A stretch of DNA of 64,000 nucleotides. It comes from Psychrobacter sp. bablab_jr014. GTDB taxonomy: Bacteria > Pseudomonadota > Gammaproteobacteria > Pseudomonadales > Moraxellaceae. Positions within the stretch are counted from its first letter, which is position 1. Each line of letters opens with the position of its first letter. A model generated the notes under the pieces. It searched no databases. It was not told where the DNA came from and was given only the letters and a program-made list of their open reading frames with translations. Position numbers and translations under genes: made by a program. Shown one piece after another: positions 17,589 to 27,114 of the stretch. The stretch spans positions 42,312 through 106,311 of the forward strand of contig NZ_JACDXT010000045.1 of NCBI RefSeq assembly GCF_016464015.1. Direction: 5' to 3'.

Positions 17589-18365
17589 TTATGCCACTTG
17601 ATAACGGGTTGGATCAGGGGTGCCTGCTTGTTCAAAGCCTTGACGACGTAGGGTGCAGCTGTCGCACACGCCGCAAGCACGACCATTGGCATCGGCTTTG
17701 TAGCACGAGATAGTTTGGCTATAATCGACGCCGAGCGATACCCCAAGCGCGATGGTTTGCGCTTTTGATAAGGTTTGTAGCGGGGTCTGAATGTGCAGTT
17801 TGTGCCCCGTTACGCCCGCTTTGGTCGCAAGGTTCGCCATGGTTTCAAAGGCCTCAATATATTCAGGGCGGCAGTCAGGATAGCCTGAATAGTCAACTGA
17901 GCTGACGCCAATCACGATGTGCTTGGCTTCGGTGACTTCGGCCACGGCGAGCGCATAAGACAAAAAGATAGTATTGCGCGCAGGCACGTAAGTGTTTGGA
18001 ATGGCGCTATTATCAGGCGCGCTGTCACCATCGGTCGTGAACTTATCGGCATCGCCATCAGGGACAATCATGCTGTGGTCGGTCAGCGATGAGCCGCCGA
18101 GCTGGGCAATATCAATATCAATAATGCGGTGACTGACGCCTGCACGCTCAGCGATGGCTTTTGCTGCGACCAGCTCGCTGTTGTGGCGCTGACCGTAGTT
18201 AAAGCTGACCGCAGTGACCGACTGATAGCGCGCCTTTGCCCAATACAGACAGGTGACCGAGTCCAAACCGCCCGAGAGCAATACCACCGCATTGTCGCAG
18301 GCGGTGCTGTCTGTTGCGGCGTTTAAGTCAGAAAGGTTTTGGGTGCTGGGGCTGGCGTGCGTCAT
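17589..18365 (-). CDS. queC: 7-cyano-7-deazaguanine synthase QueC
   Basis: It converts 7-carboxy-7-deazaguanine to preQ0 with ATP and ammonia, a step in queuosine biosynthesis. The 258-residue protein has the PP-loop [17 protein letters not shown] (about 27-43), [22 protein letters not shown] and the zinc-binding [20 protein letters not shown] near the C-terminus, which supplies the four metal-ligand cysteines. ATG at 18365 is chosen because the upstream in-frame extension does not resemble QueC and starts within the ttcA promoter region. It is divergent from ttcA, another tRNA-modification gene. Confidence 0.93.
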   Translation of the reverse strand: MTHASPSTQNLSDLNAATDSTACDNAVVLLSGGLDSVTCLYWAKARYQSVTAVSFNYGQRHNSELVAAKAIAERAGVSHRIIDIDIAQLGGSSLTDHSMIVPDGDADKFTTDGDSAPDNSAIPNTYVPARNTIFLSYALAVAEVTEAKHIVIGVSSVDYSGYPDCRPEYIEAFETMANLATKAGVTGHKLHIQTPLQTLSKAQTIALGVSLGVDYSQTISCYKADANGRACGVCDSCTLRRQGFEQAGTPDPTRYQVA

Positions 18366-18496
18366 GGTTGGCTCTATTTTACTCAGAAAAGCCGCTATTT
18401 TACCAAACTTGCCGCCAGCACAAAACCATCGGCAGTGTACCCGTGCGCACAGAGCGTATCGCGCGCCCGATTGCGGCAGACATGCGCACACTATTT

Positions 18497-18525
18497 TTCA
18501 AAAAAGGCATTATTTTTGTTATAAT
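18497..18525 (+). promoter_or_regulatory. Promoter of ttcA
   Basis: A consensus TATAAT at 18520-18525 has a TTCAAA-like -35 element 17 bases upstream. The -10 box lies 54 bases before the ttcA start. Confidence 0.55.
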
Positions 18526-18579
18526 CTCAAGCGCTTAGCCCCTTTGATTTGTCTTTTTTATCGTTATATTGAGTAGTTT

Positions 18580-19656
18580 ATGACCTCAGCCAGCCTTTTT
18601 GTTCCTCAGCCTGACACCACCGATGCCCCTGTAGCGACCCCCACTGACAGCGCTCAAGCGGCTACCGATACCACGAGCGAAACCGCTGCCGCCGCGACCG
18701 AGCTAAAAAAGCTACAAAAAAAGCTGCGCAAACAGGTTTCGTGGGCGATACGCGACTTTAATATGATTGAAGATGGCGATGTGGTGATGGTCTGCGTCTC
18801 AGGTGGCAAAGACAGCTACACCTTGCTCGATATTTTGCTACTGCTCAAACGCATTGCGCCGATTAACTTTGATGTGGTTGCGGTCAACCTTGACCAAAAG
18901 CAGCCAGGCTATCCTGAAGACATCTTGCCCAACTATCTTAATGAGCAAGGCATCGCGCACTATATCTTAGAAAAAGACACGTATAGCATTGTCAAAAGTG
19001 TCGTCCCTGAAGGCAAAACCTACTGCTCAGCCTGCTCACGTTTGCGCCGCGGCTCACTATACGGCTTTGCCAAGCAAATTGGCGCAACCAAGATTGCGCT
19101 AGGGCATCATCGCGATGATATTTTGGCGACGTTTTTCTTAAACTTATTCCACGGTGGCGCACTCAAAGCCATGCCGCCCAAGCTATTAAGCGATGACAAA
19201 CAAAACGTCTTGATTCGTCCGCTGGCCTATGTGGAAGAAAAAGACATCATCGAATACGCGCGTCTGCGTGAGTTTCCGATTATTCCGTGCAACCTGTGCG
19301 GCAGCCAGACCAATCTACAGCGCGCCATTATTAACGACATGCTGCGCGAATGGGATGGGGCGCATCCACAGCGTTTGGCCTCGATTTTTAAAGCCATTCA
19401 AAATGTCGCACCTTCACAGCTGGCTGACCGCGAATTGTTCGACTTTGAAAACCTAAGCCTTGACCGTGATGAAGACGAGCGCTTGTTTGAAGGGGACAAT
19501 ATCCAAGTCGGACAAAGTGAGCGTTTGGCGCAGATTGGCTTGCCGACCACGCCGCAAACCCAAGATTACAATCCTAAATTCGCTGAGCGCACCAATGCCA
19601 ATAAAGCTGCCAATAGCGAAAGCCAAAAAATTCCTGTGATTAATCCGATGATTTAA
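18580..19656 (+). CDS. ttcA: tRNA 2-thiocytidine synthetase TtcA
   Basis: This 358-residue ATP-dependent enzyme thiolates C32 of certain tRNAs. After an Ala/Thr-rich extension of about 45 residues come the PP-loop [11 protein letters not shown], the iron-sulfur cysteine motif [25 protein letters not shown] and the PCNLCGSQ motif, all diagnostic of TtcA. The C-terminal 40 residues are low-complexity. In several gammaproteobacteria ttcA is near fnr or cbb3 oxidase genes; here the FixH, CcoG and CcoNOQP genes follow on the opposite strand. Confidence 0.94.
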   Translation: MTSASLFVPQPDTTDAPVATPTDSAQAATDTTSETAAAATELKKLQKKLRKQVSWAIRDFNMIEDGDVVMVCVSGGKDSYTLLDILLLLKRIAPINFDVVAVNLDQKQPGYPEDILPNYLNEQGIAHYILEKDTYSIVKSVVPEGKTYCSACSRLRRGSLYGFAKQIGATKIALGHHRDDILATFFLNLFHGGALKAMPPKLLSDDKQNVLIRPLAYVEEKDIIEYARLREFPIIPCNLCGSQTNLQRAIINDMLREWDGAHPQRLASIFKAIQNVAPSQLADRELFDFENLSLDRDEDERLFEGDNIQVGQSERLAQIGLPTTPQTQDYNPKFAERTNANKAANSESQKIPVINPMI

Positions 19657-19682
19657 TCATTTGTCAGTCAACACACTTTAAT

Positions 19683-19719
19683 AAAAACCAGCGTTACTTT
19701 ATCGTAAACGCTGGTTTTC
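19683..19719. terminator. Bidirectional terminator between ttcA and fixH
   Basis: A perfect 12-base stem AAAACCAGCGTT / AACGCTGGTTTT with an 11-base loop lies between convergent genes. Confidence 0.85.
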
Positions 19720-19761
19720 TTAGAGCTTAATTTTTTGAGTGTCTTAACTTTCAAAATAAAG

Positions 19762-20364
19762 TTATTGGGCTTTGGCGGCTTCTTTAGCAAAGACTTGTAG
19801 CGGGTTAAAGCTGACCGACTCACGCGGTAATTTTGCCACATCCTGCATGCGCCAATCATCCACGCCATCATGACTGACTTGTAGATAATATTTTGCAGGC
19901 ACGCTATCAAGCGTGACATTGGCAGTGTATTTATTGCCTTCGACGTGTTTGAGCATCACATCGCGGTCTTTGTGTACGTCGGTTGCGTGCGAGATAGACA
20001 GCGCCAGCTCAGCAGGATAGGTGAGGGGGTCGCCGTTTAACAGCTTGCCAGATTGCAGACTTTCTTGCGGATAGTCTAAATAAAACGTCACATTGCCATT
20101 GTCCGCAAAGTTCATTCTGCCATGCAAGTCCAAGTCATAGGTCAGCTTGTCACGCGACACGTCTTGGTACAATGTCTTGCCATCCATATACCAATCATCA
20201 CGCACCACACTGTCACGGATTTGATAAGAATAATAGACGAACCACAGACACGCCAATACTACAAACGTAGGCATACCAATGACAAAGATAATCACCATGT
20301 AGTTTTTGTACCATGGCTGAGCATCTTTAGGTTTAAAGTCGGCTGATGAATCCGCTGAGGACAT
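19762..20364 (-). CDS. fixH: FixH/CcoH-family cbb3 oxidase assembly protein
   Basis: This 200-residue protein has one N-terminal membrane helix (about 23-46, VIIFVIGMPTFVVLACLWFV) preceded by the WYKNYMVIIF motif typical of FixH. The periplasmic domain is beta-rich. FixH is needed for cbb3-type cytochrome oxidase assembly. It lies downstream of ccoG on the same strand, separated by 151 bases that contain a likely terminator. The expected next genes ccoI (Cu-ATPase) and ccoS are absent; ttcA follows instead. The ribosome binding site AGGTGAG is good. Confidence 0.85.
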   Translation of the reverse strand: MSSADSSADFKPKDAQPWYKNYMVIIFVIGMPTFVVLACLWFVYYSYQIRDSVVRDDWYMDGKTLYQDVSRDKLTYDLDLHGRMNFADNGNVTFYLDYPQESLQSGKLLNGDPLTYPAELALSISHATDVHKDRDVMLKHVEGNKYTANVTLDSVPAKYYLQVSHDGVDDWRMQDVAKLPRESVSFNPLQVFAKEAAKAQ

Positions 20365-20406
20365 AACTCACCTATATAGATAGCGACCCAAGTTATATTT
20401 GGGTCA

Positions 20407-20451
20407 AAAAGAAAAGCACCGAGCAATGATTATACGCTGATTACTCGGTGA
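20407..20451 (-). terminator. Terminator of ccoG
   Basis: Minus-strand stem CACCGAG / CTCGGTG, extended by AAT/ATT across single mismatches, then CTTTTCTTTTT. Confidence 0.6.
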
Positions 20452-20515
20452 CGTCATGCTAAGTGCTTGCTTTCACGGTAAATAATCACGCTACTTAAAA
20501 AAGGGCGCACAGGTA

Positions 20516-21922
20516 CTATTGTCCTTGTGTGGTAAATACGTTTTGATGGCTCGCGCTGTACTGTCCATCTTCACTGGTCACTGTGAGCGTAACAGGCGTC
20601 TGACCCTCATTTACTACCGCAGGATCGCCGTATATACTGACAGGTAAGTCAAAGTTTTCACCCGCAACCAAAGACACGGTTTCAAAACGTGTCTGCAAGC
20701 TCAAACCATCAACAGGCTCCAGCGTCAGACGATAGTCGTGCGCTTCTTGCGTTTTATTGGTAATCTTCACCACGTAGCTGTTTTCAATCATGCCTTCAGC
20801 ATTGGTCGAAGACAATTGATTGCGGTCACGGCGAATGTCAATCTCTAATGGCACGCGATCCACAAGCGCATAAATCAAGCCCCCAAACAATACCGCCAAC
20901 ACGGCCAAATACGCAAACAGACGTGGACGTAGCAGCTTGCTTTTTTTCTTCTCGACCAACTGGTGCTCGGTAGTATAGCGAATCAGTCCGCGTGGGTAGC
21001 CGACTTTGTCCATAATATCATTACACGCATCAATACAAGCCGCACATTGGATACAAGCCACCTGTAAGCCATCACGAATATCAATACCCGTTGGGCATAC
21101 CTGCACACACATCGTACACTCGATACAGTCGCCCAAATTCTCAGGATGCGTGCCTTTTTTGCGCGCACCGCGTGGCTCACCGCGCTCATAGTCATACGAG
21201 ACAATCAACGTGTCTTTATCAAACATCACACTCTGAAAGCGGCCATAAGGACAAATCTGTACACACATCTGCTCACGCATGTAGCCTGCATTGGCATAAG
21301 TTGTGAAGGTAAAAATAAACATCGCCACCCATACCCATGCTGGCCAGTCAGGTACAGGAATGCCGTTCATACTTTGCCAGCTTTGATACATCAAATCTGT
21401 ACCCGCCACATAGCTGACAAAGGTCGTTGCGGTGACAATCGATAGAATCAACCAAATACTATAGACAAGGGCGCGCTTTGCGGCTTTGCTGGCACTCATC
21501 GGTGCTTTATCGAACTTAATACGCTTGTTTCTATCGCCGATGACCAGCTTTTCGACATACTGATACATATGCGTCCAAATGGTCTGCGGACAGGCGTAGC
21601 CGCACCATACGCGCCCCGCATAAACGGTCACCATAAATAAGCTAAAGGCGGCAATCATCGCAAAGATGGCAATAAAATAAAAATCTTGAGTTAAAAACGT
21701 CAGTCCAAAAATGTAATAGTGCTGCGAGGGCACATCGAACCAAATGGCCTGCCGACCATTAAAGCGTAGCCAAGGCAAAATCAAAAACAAAGCCAAGAAA
21801 AAATACATACTGACAATGCGAATGTTTTGATAAAAACCAGTAACAAATCGCGGATGAACGCGCTGGGTATTGGCATTTAAATCGACTTCTTTGACAGGGA
21901 TTTTGTTAGATGGTGCTGACAT
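20516..21922 (-). CDS. ccoG: Cytochrome c oxidase accessory protein CcoG (FixG)
   Basis: This 468-residue membrane protein binds iron-sulfur clusters and acts in copper handling during cbb3 oxidase assembly (family role). Membrane helices lie at about 33-52, 80-100, 155-178, 190-212 and 340-360. Cysteine motifs are CGYACPQTIW (about 111-120), CVQICPYGRF, and the double ferredoxin-type set CIECTMCVQVCP and CIQCAACIDACN. A periplasmic immunoglobulin-like FixG_C domain forms the last 110 residues. The ribosome binding site is AGAGG. It sits just downstream of ccoNOQP on the same strand. Confidence 0.95.
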   Translation of the reverse strand: MSAPSNKIPVKEVDLNANTQRVHPRFVTGFYQNIRIVSMYFFLALFLILPWLRFNGRQAIWFDVPSQHYYIFGLTFLTQDFYFIAIFAMIAAFSLFMVTVYAGRVWCGYACPQTIWTHMYQYVEKLVIGDRNKRIKFDKAPMSASKAAKRALVYSIWLILSIVTATTFVSYVAGTDLMYQSWQSMNGIPVPDWPAWVWVAMFIFTFTTYANAGYMREQMCVQICPYGRFQSVMFDKDTLIVSYDYERGEPRGARKKGTHPENLGDCIECTMCVQVCPTGIDIRDGLQVACIQCAACIDACNDIMDKVGYPRGLIRYTTEHQLVEKKKSKLLRPRLFAYLAVLAVLFGGLIYALVDRVPLEIDIRRDRNQLSSTNAEGMIENSYVVKITNKTQEAHDYRLTLEPVDGLSLQTRFETVSLVAGENFDLPVSIYGDPAVVNEGQTPVTLTVTSEDGQYSASHQNVFTTQGQ

Positions 21923-22233
21923 AACGTGCCTCTTTAAAAAAGAATCAGTTTGCTGGCATAGTTAACCGACATCTTTGTGACGATAAGATGTATGAATAAA
22001 ATGTGTTATCAATGTCAGTAGATCTCTTGCAAAAGTACCAGTTCATTGACTTCCACTGACGGAGTTACAAGGGCTGACGATGACTTATGCAAGAAATCTA
22101 GTATATAAAACAGTAAAAGAAAATATTAGAAATAAAAAAGGAGAACTGTCATAACAGCCCTCCTTTTTACTGATCGTCATCATACGATAAACAATCATTT
22201 TACCAAACAATGTAAGCTAATGGTATCTATACA
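21923..22233. other. Non-coding gap between ccoG and ccoP
   Basis: This 311-base AT-rich stretch holds the ccoNOQP terminator at its left end. No gene or clear promoter is visible; a ccoG promoter presumably lies here. Confidence 0.5.
22133..22170 (-). terminator. Terminator of the ccoNOQP operon
   Basis: Stem AAAAAGGAG / CTCCTTTTT with an inner CTGT/ACAG pairing; T-runs lie on both strands. Confidence 0.75.
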
Positions 22234-23397
22234 TTAGCTGGTAACAGTCTCAGTAGTCGCTGCTGTGTCTGTTTGCGCTTCAGCATCGTTTGCAGGTTGC
22301 GTAGTTGCTACAGGCGCTGCTGGTACGGCTTTTTTGTCTGATAGTGAGTAGACATAAGCAGCCAATAGCATGATACGCTCATTGCCTAACTTAGTCTGCC
22401 ACTCAGGCATCACACCTGCACGACCATAACGCAAGGTCTCACGAATCGTTTCGCGATCGCCACCGTATAACCAAATTTTATCGGTTAGATTCGGTGCGCC
22501 TGCGCTAATCATACCTTTACCTTCTGGACCGTGACACAGTACGCAGTTGGTCGGCTCATGGAAGATACGCTCACCTTGCGCCACCTTGGTTTGATCAAGC
22601 TGATAATTGTTTTGATTGCCAGACATTGATAGCACATACTCAGCAACGGCACGTACGCCATCTTCACCAAGCTGATCACGCCACGCTGCCATACCGCCCA
22701 CACGACCATTATGTAAGGTAGTCAAGATGTTCTTTGGCTCACCACCATACAACCAATCATTATCGGTTAGGTTCGGGTAGCCAGGCGCACCTTTGGCGTT
22801 TGAGCCATGACAAACGGCACAGTTTTGTAGGAATAAACGGCTACCTACTTTTAATGCTTCTTGGTTCTGTGATAGCTTTGCCACGTATGGATCAAGCTCA
22901 GCCACTTTAGCATTGATTTGATCTTGCAAATTGGCAGGTGGGTTATCGTCACGACGCAGGGTCGTTTGTAGCTTGTCCAGCTCGTTTAATGTACCCACTG
23001 CGCCAGCGGCATCAGCCTTGACCAAAATGCCATTTTCAAAGCTTTTGGTAAAGACTTCATTGTTTTTTTCAAGGTCACTGTACAGCTCGTTTTTTGAGGT
23101 CCATGGTACTTCTTCGCCATCGACAGTAACTGTTGCTGCACCGCCCCAGCTTGCTGGGAACATCGCTGGGAAAAATACCCAGTAAACAGCGCCCCAAATG
23201 ATAGAGCCAATAAAAATCACTACCCACCATTTCGGTAGCGGTTTGTCGTATTCTTGGATACCGTCATAGGTATGCCCAGTGGTACCGTCGTCTTTTAGCG
23301 TTGGCTTATATTTTAGGACAAAGAATAAGACCCCAACGATAAACAACCAGCACGCAAAGCTGAATAACGTAACCCAAGAACTCCAAAAAAATGTCAT
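22234..23397 (-). CDS. ccoP: cbb3-type cytochrome c oxidase diheme subunit CcoP
   Basis: This 387-residue subunit passes electrons from cytochrome c to the catalytic subunit. It has a FixP-type N-terminus with two membrane helices (about 8-28 and 57-78). Two class I cytochrome c domains carry heme motifs CAVCH (193-197) and CVLCH (285-289). Distal ligand regions are GGMAAWRDQL and AGVMPEWQTKL, each with a ligand Met. The Ala/Thr-rich tail is low-complexity. Its ATG overlaps the ccoQ stop (ATGA), which indicates translational coupling; the ribosome binding site is AAGGA. Confidence 0.96.
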   Translation of the reverse strand: MTFFWSSWVTLFSFACWLFIVGVLFFVLKYKPTLKDDGTTGHTYDGIQEYDKPLPKWWVVIFIGSIIWGAVYWVFFPAMFPASWGGAATVTVDGEEVPWTSKNELYSDLEKNNEVFTKSFENGILVKADAAGAVGTLNELDKLQTTLRRDDNPPANLQDQINAKVAELDPYVAKLSQNQEALKVGSRLFLQNCAVCHGSNAKGAPGYPNLTDNDWLYGGEPKNILTTLHNGRVGGMAAWRDQLGEDGVRAVAEYVLSMSGNQNNYQLDQTKVAQGERIFHEPTNCVLCHGPEGKGMISAGAPNLTDKIWLYGGDRETIRETLRYGRAGVMPEWQTKLGNERIMLLAAYVYSLSDKKAVPAAPVATTQPANDAEAQTDTAATTETVTS

Positions 23398-23573
23398 CGT
23401 TCATCCTTATTGCGCTGCTCGTCAGACGAGGGGGTGACCTCGTCGTCAAGCGCAAGTTTTGCATCTTCTTCGAAGCGTTTTTTGTTTTTTGGCGAATACG
23501 CCCACCATGCAACCCCCATAAAGGCCACAAAGGCAGAAACGGTTGCAATTGTTTGTAATTCACCAATACCCAT
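23394..23573 (-). CDS. ccoQ: cbb3-type cytochrome c oxidase small subunit CcoQ
   Basis: This short gene encodes 59 residues and is easily missed. It starts [20 protein letters not shown], has a single membrane helix (about 8-27) and the FixQ signature WAYSPKNKKRFEEDAKL, then an acidic tail. The start overlaps the ccoO stop by one base (TAATG) and the stop overlaps the ccoP start (ATGA), so the three genes are tightly coupled. CcoQ stabilises the interaction of CcoP with the core in other bacteria. Confidence 0.92.
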   Translation of the reverse strand: MGIGELQTIATVSAFVAFMGVAWWAYSPKNKKRFEEDAKLALDDEVTPSSDEQRNKDER

Positions 23574-24211
23574 TAGCGTTGCCCTTCCATCGCGGTACCC
23601 AGCTGCTGTAGATAAGCAACCAAGGCATCAAGCTCGGTCTTGCCCATAACTTCATCAGGAGCACCTTCGATTTGCTCATCAGTATAGGGAACGCCAAAAC
23701 GGTCACGGAATAAACGCATTTTTGCTTGGATTTCTGAACCGTTAACTTCGTTGGTCGCAAGCCATGGGAACGCTGGCATGACTGACTCAGGCACCAATGA
23801 ACGCGGCTCAATCAGATGCTGCTTTTGCCAGTCGTCTGAGTAGCGTCCGCCAACACGTGCAAGATCAGGGCCTGTACGCTTAGAACCCCATAGGAATGGG
23901 TGATCCCACGTTGACTCTGCGGCACGTGAGTACGGTCCATAGCGCTCAACTTCAGCACGTAATGGACGTACCATCTGTGTGTGACAAACGTGACAGCCTT
24001 CACGGATATAAATATCACGACCTTCAAACTCAAGTGCTGTCCAAGGTTCCATAGAGGGGAGGGGTTTGTTCACACCACCGTCCTCTGGCGACTTATTGTC
24101 ATATATTAAAGGCACAATCTCGACCAGCGTTGCAAAGCTGATAGCGATAACGATAAAGATGACCAACAAGCCTGTATTTTTTTCAATAATTTCATGCGGT
24201 GTACCAGCCAT
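23573..24211 (-). CDS. ccoO: cbb3-type cytochrome c oxidase monoheme subunit CcoO
   Basis: This 212-residue subunit has an N-terminal membrane anchor (about 14-34). The heme-binding motif is CHVCH (73-77), in the context [33 protein letters not shown] and VMPAFPWL, the latter with the likely axial Met, are family hallmarks. It lies nine bases after ccoN with the ribosome binding site AAGGAG. Confidence 0.96.
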   Translation of the reverse strand: MAGTPHEIIEKNTGLLVIFIVIAISFATLVEIVPLIYDNKSPEDGGVNKPLPSMEPWTALEFEGRDIYIREGCHVCHTQMVRPLRAEVERYGPYSRAAESTWDHPFLWGSKRTGPDLARVGGRYSDDWQKQHLIEPRSLVPESVMPAFPWLATNEVNGSEIQAKMRLFRDRFGVPYTDEQIEGAPDEVMGKTELDALVAYLQQLGTAMEGQR

Positions 24212-24220
24212 GATCGCTCC

Positions 24221-25696
24221 TTATACGTTCGCTGTCTGTGCATCAACAGGTTTATGATCAGTAGGATCCGCGCCTTCGATAGGCTTGCCCTCTGGCATTT
24301 TGATGGTGCGATAGCAGTTATAAGCCATAACCAGCATACCTGACACATACAATAAGCCGCCGAACGCACGACCTATGTAAGGACCATGAGAGAATGCAAC
24401 CGTATCCACAAAGCTATAAACCAAAGTACCGTCTGGGTTGGTCGCTTGCCACATCATGCCTTGGCCAATACCTGAAATCCACATAGAAACGATATAGAAA
24501 ACCGTACCTGCAGTTGCCAGCCAAAAGTGTGTGGTAATTAGACTGATTGAGTACATTTTTGGTTTGTTAAATACACGTGGCAATAGCACGTATAGTGAAC
24601 CAATGGTAATCATACCAACCCAGCCAAGTGCGCCAGAGTGTACGTGACCAACCGTCCAGTCAGTGTTGTGTGACAAGGCGTTGACCGTCTTAATAGACAT
24701 CATCGGACCTTCGAAAGTTGACATGGCATAAAATGACAAAGCAACAATCATAAAGCGAATGATAGGGTCAGTACGCAATTTGTCCCAGCTGCCTGATAGC
24801 GTAAGTACACCGTTAATCATACCGCCCCAAGATGGCGCAAACAGAATGATTGAGAATACCATAGCCAGTGACTGGGTCCAGTCAGGTAGCGCTGAGTAGT
24901 GCAAGTGGTGACCACCCGCCCACATATAGGCGGCAATCAGTGCCCAAAAGTGCACGATAGACAAACGATATGAATAAACAGGGCGACCAATCTGTACAGG
25001 GACAAAGTAGTACATCATGCCCAAGAACGCTGCTGTCAGATAAAAACCAACCGCATTGTGTCCGTACCACCACTGAACCATGGCGTCAGTTGCACCACTA
25101 AAGATTGAGTACGATTTAAACGCACTGACAGGGATAGCCATGCTATTTACAATATGCAATAGTGCAATCGTAATGATAAAGGCGGCAAAGAACCAGTTCG
25201 CCACATAGATGTGTGACGTTTTACGCTTAATCAATGTACCAAAGAAAACGATGGCGTAAGAGATCCAGACCAAAGCGATAAGAATATCAATCGGCCACTC
25301 AAGCTCAGCGTATTCTTTTGTTGAGGTTAGACCTAGTGGTAGCGTAATCACCGCCGATACAATAACGGCTTGCCAACCCCAAAAGGTAAACCAAGCCAAA
25401 TACGGTGCAAACAGACGCGTCTTACACGTGCGCTGAACGATATAATAAGAGGTTGCGAATAGGGCACAGCCACCAAACGCAAAAATCACCGCATTGGTAT
25501 GCAGTGGTCTTAGATGACTAAATGTCAGCCATGGAATGTCAAAGTTCAGTGCTGGCCAAGCCAACTGTGAAGCAATGAATACACCAAGACCCATGCCGAC
25601 GATGCCCCATACCACGGCCATGACAGTAAAAAATCGCACGATGGTGATTTCATACTCACGGTCAACAGGGGCGAATGCTGTGTTTTGTAAACTCAT
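24221..25696 (-). CDS. ccoN: cbb3-type cytochrome c oxidase catalytic subunit CcoN
   Basis: This 491-residue heme-copper oxidase subunit I has twelve membrane helices. Histidine-containing motifs are visible: [18 protein letters not shown] (low-spin heme ligand), [12 protein letters not shown] (CuB ligand His and the cross-linked-type Tyr region), [14 protein letters not shown] (CuB His pair) and [13 protein letters not shown] (heme ligands). It reduces oxygen to water and pumps protons with high oxygen affinity. It is the first gene of ccoNOQP, with the ribosome binding site AAAGGAA. The 0.9-kb gap upstream probably carries oxygen-dependent control, but I find no consensus FNR box close to the start. 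Confidence 0.96.
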   Translation of the reverse strand: MSLQNTAFAPVDREYEITIVRFFTVMAVVWGIVGMGLGVFIASQLAWPALNFDIPWLTFSHLRPLHTNAVIFAFGGCALFATSYYIVQRTCKTRLFAPYLAWFTFWGWQAVIVSAVITLPLGLTSTKEYAELEWPIDILIALVWISYAIVFFGTLIKRKTSHIYVANWFFAAFIITIALLHIVNSMAIPVSAFKSYSIFSGATDAMVQWWYGHNAVGFYLTAAFLGMMYYFVPVQIGRPVYSYRLSIVHFWALIAAYMWAGGHHLHYSALPDWTQSLAMVFSIILFAPSWGGMINGVLTLSGSWDKLRTDPIIRFMIVALSFYAMSTFEGPMMSIKTVNALSHNTDWTVGHVHSGALGWVGMITIGSLYVLLPRVFNKPKMYSISLITTHFWLATAGTVFYIVSMWISGIGQGMMWQATNPDGTLVYSFVDTVAFSHGPYIGRAFGGLLYVSGMLVMAYNCYRTIKMPEGKPIEGADPTDHKPVDAQTANV

Positions 25697-26470
25697 TGGA
25701 TGATTCCTTTACAGCCCGAATTATCAACAGAATTAACTAACTCACCACGATATTTGTGCTATAAATGAATGCAACTGCAAAAACGCGTGTCGTTTTTGGG
25801 CATCATTCACTAGCCACAGCGTATCTGTGGTACATGTTGATGTATGTATTTTCACTACCGTAACGGTTTATTAACTCATTGACTCATCAAGGTGGTTGTT
25901 ATCACAAATACAGCAATAACAAGATAAATCCACACCACAAGAAATCATACGACATATGATATGGTGATGATTAGACAATTAATACATCGTTAAAGTGACT
26001 AGGAAAAAGCACCGTCTTTGGGCATCTTTGATAATAGGTGGTAGGAACGACGAATACGGACATCCATCTACAAAATAACGTGACCTATTAACGATAACAC
26101 TATGCTAGCGGCGGCTGACAACAAACATGTTTACGTAACGTTTAGTTAAAACTCCCGACTCTGTTTAAGGTATTGTAACGCAATATTAATTAAATATCAT
26201 CAGAACTATGCGCTAAAATACAAACTCTTTGGTAAATAGCAACAATCTCTGTCGCTACTTAATCTCTCATAAAGTACTGATCAAGCTGCTTTAAGCGACG
26301 CAAAAGATGCTGCTTATTTGCGCCAAAATGACTGTGCTACATTCTGCACAGCCCCAATAAACACGATAGTAACGTAGTGTCTACATCTAAGCCCTTATCA
26401 TAGCAAAAAAACGGTATATATCAACATTAATAGTAAGGAATTGGTGGCAGATTTCGCCAGATAGTCACAG

Positions 26471-26484
26471 TAGATACTCATCAA
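26471..26484. promoter_or_regulatory. Candidate FNR/ANR box
   Basis: TAGAT-ACTC-ATCAA matches nine of ten consensus positions. It is about 775 bases from ccoN and 147 from the SCP2-like gene, so its target is unclear. Confidence 0.3.
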
Positions 26485-26543
26485 TTAAAGGCAATGTGCT
26501 TAAAGAATTTGTTACGATTTAGCAATTCATCGTGATTTTGGGT

Positions 26544-26571
26544 TTTACTTATTGAAAAACCGCGCCATAAT
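26544..26571 (+). promoter_or_regulatory. Promoter of the SCP2-like gene
   Basis: TTTACT, a 16-base spacer and CATAAT end 59 bases before the ATG. Confidence 0.4.
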
Positions 26572-26630
26572 ACGGCACACTTGCTTTCATTATCAATGAA
26601 ATTATCAATAATTAACCAAAGGATAAGATT

Positions 26631-27020
26631 ATGGCCGTTTTTCTGACTGACGCTTGGTTTGACGAAGTAGATACCTTAGCGCGTGATGCAGGTGAGCTAA
26701 ACCTACCGCCAGCGCTCGCGAATATGGTTATCAATGCCAAAGTTTCAGACGCTAATGGTGATGTTGATGCCCATTTTGCGAATGGTTTGCTGCACAAAGG
26801 CTTGAATCCTGAAGCGAGCACCACATTGGTTCTAGACCGTGACGTATTACAATCTATCGTCACTGATTTTGACACCAATGAAATCATGGGCGCGTTTATG
26901 AGCGGTAAAATCCGTGTTGAAGGCGATATGTCACAACTAATGGCGCTACAAACTGCGCGCCCAAGCGATGAGCAAAAACAGCTGTTTAAGCGCATCCGCG
27001 ATGTGACGCAAATGGCATAA
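26631..27020 (+). CDS. SCP2 sterol-binding-domain-like protein
   Basis: This 129-residue cytoplasmic protein resembles the single-domain SCP2 family, which binds lipids or acyl chains in a hydrophobic tunnel. Visible hallmarks are the central ASTTLVLDRDVLQSIVTD strand-helix and FMSGKIRVEGDMSQLMAL near the C-terminus, where SCP2 proteins typically read GKIKVEGDM. There is no signal peptide. The physiological ligand in bacteria is unknown. The ATG has the ribosome binding site AAAGGA, and a strong terminator follows. Confidence 0.8.
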   Translation: MAVFLTDAWFDEVDTLARDAGELNLPPALANMVINAKVSDANGDVDAHFANGLLHKGLNPEASTTLVLDRDVLQSIVTDFDTNEIMGAFMSGKIRVEGDMSQLMALQTARPSDEQKQLFKRIRDVTQMA

Positions 27021-27060
27021 TACGCTAATAACACATTAAGTAAGCGAAAAAGTACAAGCC

Positions 27061-27092
27061 AAAAAAAAGCCTCTTTGATTAGAGGCTTTTTT
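27061..27092. terminator. Bidirectional terminator
   Basis: Perfect 12-base stem AAAAAAGCCTCT / AGAGGCTTTTTT with a 6-base loop, between convergent genes. Confidence 0.9.
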
Positions 27093-27114
27093 ATGCGATA
27101 CGCTTGTTCAGCGT

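Larger units (their letters stand above)
25697..26630. other. 0.9-kb AT-rich non-coding gap between ccoN and the SCP2-like gene
   Basis: This is the largest gene-free stretch in the window, with stop codons dense in all frames. It contains TAGATACTCATCAA at 26471-26484, one mismatch from the FNR/ANR consensus (TTGAT-N4-ATCAA). It also contains TTGACTCATCAA at 25878-25889, whose spacing is two bases too short for FNR. Near its right end, TTTACT (26544-26549), a 16-base gap and CATAAT (26566-26571) look like the promoter of the SCP2-like gene. A small RNA or a long ccoN leader is possible but not shown. Confidence 0.4.

Noticed and set aside
25878..25889. TTGACTCATCAA as an FNR box for ccoN
   Set aside because: The half-sites are four bases apart rather than six, so it does not fit the FNR/ANR consensus.
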